Position numbers and translations under genes: made by a program. Below, piece after piece: positions 58,168 through 64,000 of a stretch of 64,000 nt of DNA. The stretch's first letter is position 1. Every line of letters starts with the position of its first letter. The stretch comes from Pinus tabuliformis. Lineage: Eukaryota > Streptophyta > Pinopsida > Pinales > Pinaceae. The DNA lies in assembly GCA_031772625.1 (NCBI GenBank), contig CM062817.1:885708184-885772183 (forward strand). Direction: 5' to 3'. The notes under the pieces are model-generated. The model was not told the origin of the DNA. It searched no databases and worked only from the letters and a program-made list of their open reading frames with translations.

Positions 58168-60375
58168 TCACAGTAAATCAATCAATTTCTCCCATGTTTC
58201 AGCATCAGGTAATTGGATCTTAATCATCCTCCTATATATTTCATCTGCCTCGGTGTACTTGGAAAAAGTAGGCTTATTGATAAACAAGTGTTTTACCTCA
58301 TGTTGGAGGTAAAACAAGTTTTCAAATGTTTGATAAAGTACTTTGCCTGTTGGCAATGCCTTGATTGATGATGTATTGGCCTGTTCTTTTGCTAGCTCTC
58401 TGATTTTGTTGTTGTAATCCTACTGTGTCATGAGCTTGTCATTTATTACTAAGGGACTGGGTAACCCTTTCTCTCTCAAAATTTGAAACTTAGCCATAAA
58501 CCTATCAATGACTACCTACATATTATGACATTTGTCCTCTAGTTTTAGCATTAAGTTTCTCTTGGAAAGGACTTTTCTCACCTCCAAAATAGTCTATATT
58601 TTTTCCTCTATATCCAATTCTTGAAGCTCATACTTATTTTTACTGTTACGGAATTGGATGATTCTGGTGGCATCTTTAGGCATCTATCCTAATTCTTCTT
58701 TTACTTTTTGGATGGCCTCTGTAGCCATCTTTATTAAATCTATCTACTCAATTTTTTTTTGAATAGATGGCCAAATATCATTAACAGAGTCAATTATATT
58801 GGCCCATAGTAGTTCCTTAGCCTACCCAAGGGGTTCTTTCAGTGTTAGGTCTCTCTCCATGGCTTTTAATCTCTCACTCATTCTGGCAGCTTTCTGCACT
58901 TCTTCTTTGTGCATGATTTTGGAAAGCTTGTAATCAGTTTCCAAGCTTGTCATCTTCTCTTTCAACTTATTCATCTCTGTTGCCTGTATGGACGTCTCTT
59001 CCATAGTTTAAACTAACTTTGCTGCTTCTTCTCCTGATGTACCTACTGCTGATGTAAACTCTGTTGAAACCTGTTGTGCTATGGTCATAGGAGCTGTGGG
59101 AGCCAATGAGGTAGCCAATGTGGAAGGAACAACTGTTGAGACTATTGGGATGACATTCACTGAGGTTGTGGCAATATCAGTCTACTTCAATTGGATTAAA
59201 CTTTCCAATTCCTTCTCTGTCTCCCTTAACTGATTGTTTAATTTTAGGATTAAGTCCATGAATTCTTCATGTCTGTTTTTGTTTTCCAAGACTTCCTGTG
59301 TCTGGGGATGCTACAACTGAGGTACCTTTAATTGATTTTTGAGTGCTGCAATGTCATCATTCTTTTTCTTAATTAGTTGCTCAGTGGCTTTGATATCTTT
59401 GGGATCATGTCCCAATTCAATCACTAAGTCTTCCAAAGACTTGATTCTGGTGTCTTTGGCTTGTGAGGAGGCCTTCTCCAACTGATATTGAGCTGAGATA
59501 TTGGTCAATGAATTCTGCAATTGATGGGAAGCTATGGCTTTACCTGTAAGGGTGGAGTAAATCATTTCTCCAACCTATTTATGAAATTCAATTTGGTTAA
59601 TGGGATGAATATCCCTTGCCAATACCTCAAAATCAATCTTTTTGTAATCTGTTGATGTCCTTGGTGGTTGCACAATTGGCTTTATGAAAGAAATTTGCAT
59701 CTTTCCTTCCTTGATGTCAAAAGCTGACATCAACTTGGTTTGATTGGTAGGTGTAATCTTGAGATACTGTGCATAAGACTATGCCTTCAGTTTCTCATTT
59801 CTCATCTTGATTTTTTTGAACTTGTCCTTATTATCCTTATATTTATCAGTAAGCCTACTAAATGAGGAGACTTCTACACTGAGCTATCTTTCTAATATTT
59901 GAGTGTGTGAGGTAGATGGCTCCTATGTTTCTCTAGATGGAGTTGTGCCCTTGCTCATGTCAAACTCAATATTAGTTACTTCTGTTGAGCCTTATGTGTC
60001 TTCTTGTTCTGAAACAGGATTGAGCCTTGGCCTTTTGCTCTAGTTGCCTTCATACTGCACATTGGATGTGTCCATGCCTGAAGTGGAGGCTCCCTCTTTA
60101 TTCCTCTTGGGATTCCTTTCCTCATTCTGAGGAGTCTGCAAAACTGTAGGGGTACTCATGGTTGCTTCTTGCTGTGGTACCTATAGGAATGAGTTTTCAT
60201 CAAGCTGTCTCTCTAGATCAATCAAGGTATTTTCAACATCTACCTTTGTACTATCCCTGTCTATGAGAGTGTTCTCCAACCACTCAGATTGGTTGGCATA
60301 TCTTTCTATCTCTGGTATGAGGTGATGAATGTAAGGCCCCAATTTGACCTTTTGTCTAAGTTTGGTCATAAACCC
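58168..60375 (-). pseudogene. C-terminal part of the large G ORF, 17 in-frame stops counting the one at 60376
   Basis: It is the same frame as 61641-60376 with no indel over 2.2 kb. It contains a Ser/Thr/Pro-rich linker and several heptad-type coiled-coil stretches (LEKASSQAKDTRIKSLEDLV, 59490-59430; TEMNKLKEKMTSLETDYKL, 58985-58930; IQLPDAETWEKLIDLL at the end). Stops: TAA at 60376, 59992 and 59008; TAG at 60181, 60040, 59923, 59884, 59779, 59575, 59311, 59182, 58822, 58744, 58684, 58594, 58516 and 58420. The closing codon is TGA at 58168. Most are one C-to-T (or G-to-A) step from CAG, CAA or TGG. Confidence 0.75.
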
Positions 60376-61641
60376 TTAAGGGTCATATCTCCACATGAAA
60401 CTGTTTTGGAACTTCATTTGTTGCAGAATCAGATCTACTTCCTGCCCTGCTTCTCTAGAATTGCAAATGAAAGGGCCTAACTGATTTTTGACTTTGAACT
60501 GGGTCCTTTTCTTGGCTGAGACAAAGTTGACTTCATCAGAGTTCATTATCTGCCTATAATACTCTAGATAAAATAACCTCATGGGGAGGTATTTGGGGAG
60601 TTTGTATGGGGCAAGTTGGCACCCATAGATTCTTATTTCAATATGGTTTTGGTAAAGGTACCAATCTCCCACTTTACTTTGCTTGGACGACTGGAGGAAT
60701 CTTTTGATCTCTTGGCTTATTCTGGGTGGAGGACTTCCTGTCATCATAGTCATGACTGGATGGACAAAAGATTCAATGAAGTCTGTATAGGTGTATGGTG
60801 AGGAATACATGTGGAACAATGCTATCCAAAATATGACAGACCTGGGCTGGCCTCTAGTATCAAGCTTATGAAGGGTGAAGGGAAGCCTGTCGAACTGATA
60901 ATACAAAAACATATGGTATAGTACAGATGAGTATTTGAATACTCTCTCATTGTGCATTCTAGTAAACTGTTCATGCATCCTCTCAGTTATGAACTGGGCA
61001 TAATTGTACAAAGTAGCAGGAAGCTTTCTTGGGGTGAAAATAGACATGAAGGCCAGGATGAGCTCATCAAAAAATTCATCAGTGGTGCAACCCAAAATGC
61101 ATGATATCATAGTCACAATATGCTTGCCCCTTTTAGAGAAAATGACAGAAACATATGGAGGGTCATCTTTAGGAACGTGCTTGTCTTCAACAATGAAAGT
61201 TTGAAATATTTGGGCTAGTCTAGAGGGGGTCAACTTGGTGTACAGGTCTAACAAATCCCCAATGGAGAGTGGGGTCAGGTCAGGACCTGGTTGGACTTGC
61301 AACATCTCATTAATTGATTCAACTGTAATTGTGAACAAAACCTTTTGGTCATGGGACATTATAGCTCTCTGGCTGGGAATGTAATAGGCATGGCACATAT
61401 GGACAATTTCAGGAAATATATGAACTTGGGGAAACTGGTATTTGGGAAAATTGTTGTCCCAAAGGCCAATATCATTAGAATGGTTCAGATATCTGTCTTT
61501 ACTCAAACAATGAATTTTGAGAAGCACCTCATATGCACTTGTGTCTATGATTTGAAAATCCCTGTCCACTAGGGGGAGGTGGTCTAGCTCCAAATGGGGA
61601 GTAGTGATAGGTTTGACATCCATGGTGACAGGGGTAGCCAT
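60376..61641 (-). CDS. Open N-terminal 421 codons of the large G ORF (unknown function)
   Basis: ATG at 61641 opens MATPVTMDVKPITTPHLELD. The stretch is free of stops and ends at TAA 60376, beyond which the same frame continues with stops. Residues about 75-120 (IVHMCHAYYIPSQRAIMSHDQ, VLFTITVESINEMLQV) occupy the place that VTFTLTPEAIAQAT has in the LTR ORF of element C. Residues 185-300 contain mixed hydrophobic segments (ILGCTTDEFFDELILAFM, LYHMFLYYQFDRLPF). No enzyme motif, signal peptide or zinc finger is visible. It lies about 2 kb downstream of the start of the G LTR on the same strand, so it is probably an LTR-encoded ORF. It could instead be an untruncated N-terminal product in its own right. 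Confidence 0.55.
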   Translation of the reverse strand: MATPVTMDVKPITTPHLELDHLPLVDRDFQIIDTSAYEVLLKIHCLSKDRYLNHSNDIGLWDNNFPKYQFPQVHIFPEIVHMCHAYYIPSQRAIMSHDQKVLFTITVESINEMLQVQPGPDLTPLSIGDLLDLYTKLTPSRLAQIFQTFIVEDKHVPKDDPPYVSVIFSKRGKHIVTMISCILGCTTDEFFDELILAFMSIFTPRKLPATLYNYAQFITERMHEQFTRMHNERVFKYSSVLYHMFLYYQFDRLPFTLHKLDTRGQPRSVIFWIALFHMYSSPYTYTDFIESFVHPVMTMMTGSPPPRISQEIKRFLQSSKQSKVGDWYLYQNHIEIRIYGCQLAPYKLPKYLPMRLFYLEYYRQIMNSDEVNFVSAKKRTQFKVKNQLGPFICNSREAGQEVDLILQQMKFQNSFMWRYDP

Positions 61642-63681
61642 TATTTAGTTCTTGTGGATTTGAATTTGGCTTTCACATGTTTATTCAGAGGTTTTTTTAT
61701 TGAAACTGGAAGTTTTCATAAGGGTTTGGGCATAGAATTTTAAATTTAAAGTATTTTCAATTAATTTTACTTAATTAAAATACTTTACAGATTGAACGAT
61801 TTCCAATTGGAAAGGGTGACTGGTAATTTACCTTTAAATACCTAGAATTGGGTGAATTAGCTTCAAATTCGAGGTTCACGACAACTGCAGATGTTTGAAT
61901 GGCTCTGGTACTGACTGAGAGGTTGATTGAGGTCTCTACAGCTTCTTCAGGAGTGGAATTTGAGGTTAATTGGTAAATTCAGCATTCGCAGGTGTCGCAT
62001 TGGTTTGCAGAGTTTCACTAAGAAAATGAGCGAAAAAATGCGAAAAAGGGCTTCGCAGGATTTTTATTGAGCAAATGTTATTTTTTGGCGGGTAAATTCA
62101 CATATGAAGAGTAGGCAGTTTTTCGGGTTTGGCGGGGAGGCGGTTTCCCAAGCTATCACATCGCTTTTGTGGAGGGAGTGGTATTAGGGAGGGATCACCT
62201 AATATACTCCATCACTCGACACATAGCAGTTGGGGGGCCTAGGAAAACCACCTTATCAGGCGGGTAAAGGTCGACCATCGGGTGCGGATGATATGGCTGT
62301 GGACCATCGGATGAGTGTGATGATGATCAGACAACAGACAGGTGAGGGAGGTGCACGGGTGATAAGAACATGGGCTTCGGGGGGCCCAGGGCTTTAATCT
62401 TTAGCGGCTTGGGATTAATTAGGACTTAATAATGGGTTAAAACGATCAGACAAGGCTTAATGATGGGATTTATTGGTTTTGTCGAGATATGGGGTATTTT
62501 ATATAGTTTATATTGAAACTAAGGGTTGGGATATTTATATAAGGAAAAGGTATATGGGGATTTATATAATAAATTTAAAAATTAATATGAAATGAGCGGA
62601 GTGAGCGTACCCTTAGCATAAATGTAAAATTTTCACATTTTATTCACATACATTTCATACTTAGGATAAAACACTTATGTGGGTTTTTTGAGTGAAATAG
62701 AATTTAACATGGGGGTTTTTACTTTTCCTAAGCAAATGAAATTTATCCTTAGGAAAAGGGGTTTTATTAGGGTAATGAAGGGAAATGAATTTTATGAAGG
62801 GGATTCTAATACTTGATGTCCATAAGTCATTAAGCCGAGGGTCTGGTCCCACCAAAAGTCAGATAAATGCTATGAGCCTTTATGACTTGAAGGATTTAAG
62901 TACTAGAACTTACTCGTGAATGGGAAATTAGTAAGTAAAGGGGTAAAAAGAATGAAGGGGAGTTAATAAAATAAACCTGTAAACCATTGTCTTTTTTCCT
63001 TCTTAAATAATCATGCACATTGAAACATATAGTCAATCATGATAAATGTGCTTTTATCCAATCAACTTTATACTTCAACAACCTTTCTTCTACTTATCCA
63101 TTACTTACCCTACCATTTTTTCTTCATTTTATTTGGGTGCTTATAGACTAGCAAACCCTTATCATCCATTTTTCTTTTGAAAAGTAAACTATCTCTTTTA
63201 GCCTTATATCATCCAAGGGATCAGATTAAACTGATGAGCTCCTTTTATTTTCTCTACCTATCTAATGATCTGCCAAGATTAAATTGTTTGGTCAGATTTT
63301 ATTCTCTAACTATAAACATAAAAATTGAAAGCATCAAATAGCCGAGATTAAATAGTTTTACTATCATGGGTTGTGGCATGTATGACAAGCTGCACACAAC
63401 CATTATTTAAAACAATAAATCAGTAAAATAGTAGTGCCATTTAGACTTGCACACTTTCATGATCTATTTTCAGTTTTTTTTTTTGGGTTCATATTTTTCA
63501 TTTTTTGATCTTTTCTTATTCTTTTTGTCCTTTTATTATTATTTTAGGACATACCCTCTTTACATTTTTAAAATTTTTAATATGGAAAACATTTGCAGAA
63601 AGCAAAGGTATGCACAATATTACAAGGCTCAAACTTAGCCAATTCAAAATTATGAATCCTATCACTATAGGACCCTAACAG
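61642..63681 (-). repeat. Upstream part of the G 3' LTR, non-coding
   Basis: It begins TGTTAGGGTCCTATAG on the minus strand at 63681. No gene is recognisable in the 2 kb up to the ORF start at 61641; promoter elements would be expected here. Confidence 0.5.
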
Positions 63682-63924
63682 TTGCTCCACTTGGGGGTGG
63701 TATTTCCTAGTGAAATTTCAAGAACTCTAAATATCAGCAGCCTTTGAATTGTTGCTGATGTTACCTTGCAAAGTGTCCTTCTATGAATCTCCATTATTGA
63801 TACTTATGACAGTAAATATTTTAAAGCTTAGGGCCTTCTCTCCAGGCTTCAACTTCAAAGGATTACCATCCAATCCAATCTACACTCTTGCAATGTTATG
63901 TACAATGATGGAAAATAAAATGAA

Positions 63925-63999
63925 CTACTGTAAGTCAGTGGAAAAGTAGTGCTTCAGCATCCTACCATTAACAGGTCCTCCTGGTAGATCTGAACCATC
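63925..63999 (-). pseudogene. pol: Integrase C-terminal end of element G (partial at window edge)
   Basis: The 24 codons DGSDLPGGPVNGRMLKHYFS.. to a TAG at 63925 match in pattern the end of the C integrase (DGEDCPGRPVNGRLLKWYH). The gene is cut by the window edge, so its state is unknown. It shows G to be of the same broad lineage as C. Confidence 0.7.
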
Positions 64000-64000
64000 T

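Larger units (their letters stand above)
58168..64000 (-). mobile_element. Element G: 3' end of a Tat-like element reading leftward (partial, left end unknown)
   Basis: The integrase end (63925-63999), a short untranslated stretch, and an LTR start (TGTTAGGGTC on the minus strand at 63681, preceded by CCCCCAAGTGGAGCAAC) are in the order expected for the 3' end of a minus-strand element. The large ORF follows on the same strand. The rest of the element lies outside the window to the right, so no LTR partner or target duplication can be checked. Confidence 0.65.

Noticed and set aside
60376..60378. Alternative genetic code or programmed readthrough of TAG/TAA in the G ORF
   Set aside because: The same C-to-T stop pattern occurs across gag and pol of unrelated elements here, and LTR pairs show it directly, so decay is sufficient.
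1..64000. tRNA, rRNA or CRISPR features
   Set aside because: No cloverleaf-like, rRNA-like or regularly spaced direct-repeat array was recognised; tRNA-like matches are only primer-binding sites.

Overview
This is repeat-only plant nuclear DNA with no confident single-copy host gene. The layout is a stack of LTR retrotransposons inserted into one another. Their proteins (gag, retropepsin, RT, RNase H, archaeal-type RNase H, integrase) are those of the plant Ty3/gypsy Ogre/Tat/Athila group. A gymnosperm or another large, heavily methylated plant genome is likely, because the elements are old and large and are decayed mainly by C-to-T changes. The species call is inference.

Left flank, 1-7400: AT-rich and mostly featureless. 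It holds a decayed gag-only element (H) with a primer-binding site at 1764 and a gag remnant at 2017-2894.

The nest: element A (Athila-like, + strand) runs from an LTR-like region (about 7400-9420) and a tRNA-Asp-type primer site at 9426 to its integrase at 14677, then resumes at 54325. Element B (14678-54324, + strand) sits inside A's integrase gene. B's own integrase is split at 19549/52093 by element C (19555-52092, + strand). C has LTRs of about 4.4 kb net, and each LTR carries an ORF of about 498 codons. C's 5' LTR is split by element D (21055-28381, - strand), a gag-only element whose 2877-bp LTRs carry a fragment of a HAC-type (p300/CBP) histone acetyltransferase gene. C's 3' LTR is split by element E (39009-48475, gag-protease only), which itself contains a small element F (44774-46329). 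Every one of these insertions has TG...CA ends, and each has a 5-bp target duplication that is perfect or differs by a single C/T or G/A transition. The deepest chain is A > B > C > E > F.

Right flank, 54325-64000: the end of A's integrase, a run of four related hairpins, a palindrome-rich stretch, and a + strand ORF remnant (56641-57070). Then comes the - strand end of another Tat-like element (G): the integrase C-terminus at 63925-63999 and an LTR starting at 63681. Downstream of that LTR start lies a single open frame of 1158 codons (61641-58168). It is interrupted only by 14 TAG and 3 TAA codons, and none of these falls in the first 421 codons.

The most unusual theme is an extra, non-gag-pol ORF placed in or next to the LTR in three separate elements (A, C and G), and a host chromatin-gene fragment carried in the LTR of a fourth (D). 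Only the 390-codon D gag and the first 421 codons of the G ORF are intact. Everything else is pseudogenic.
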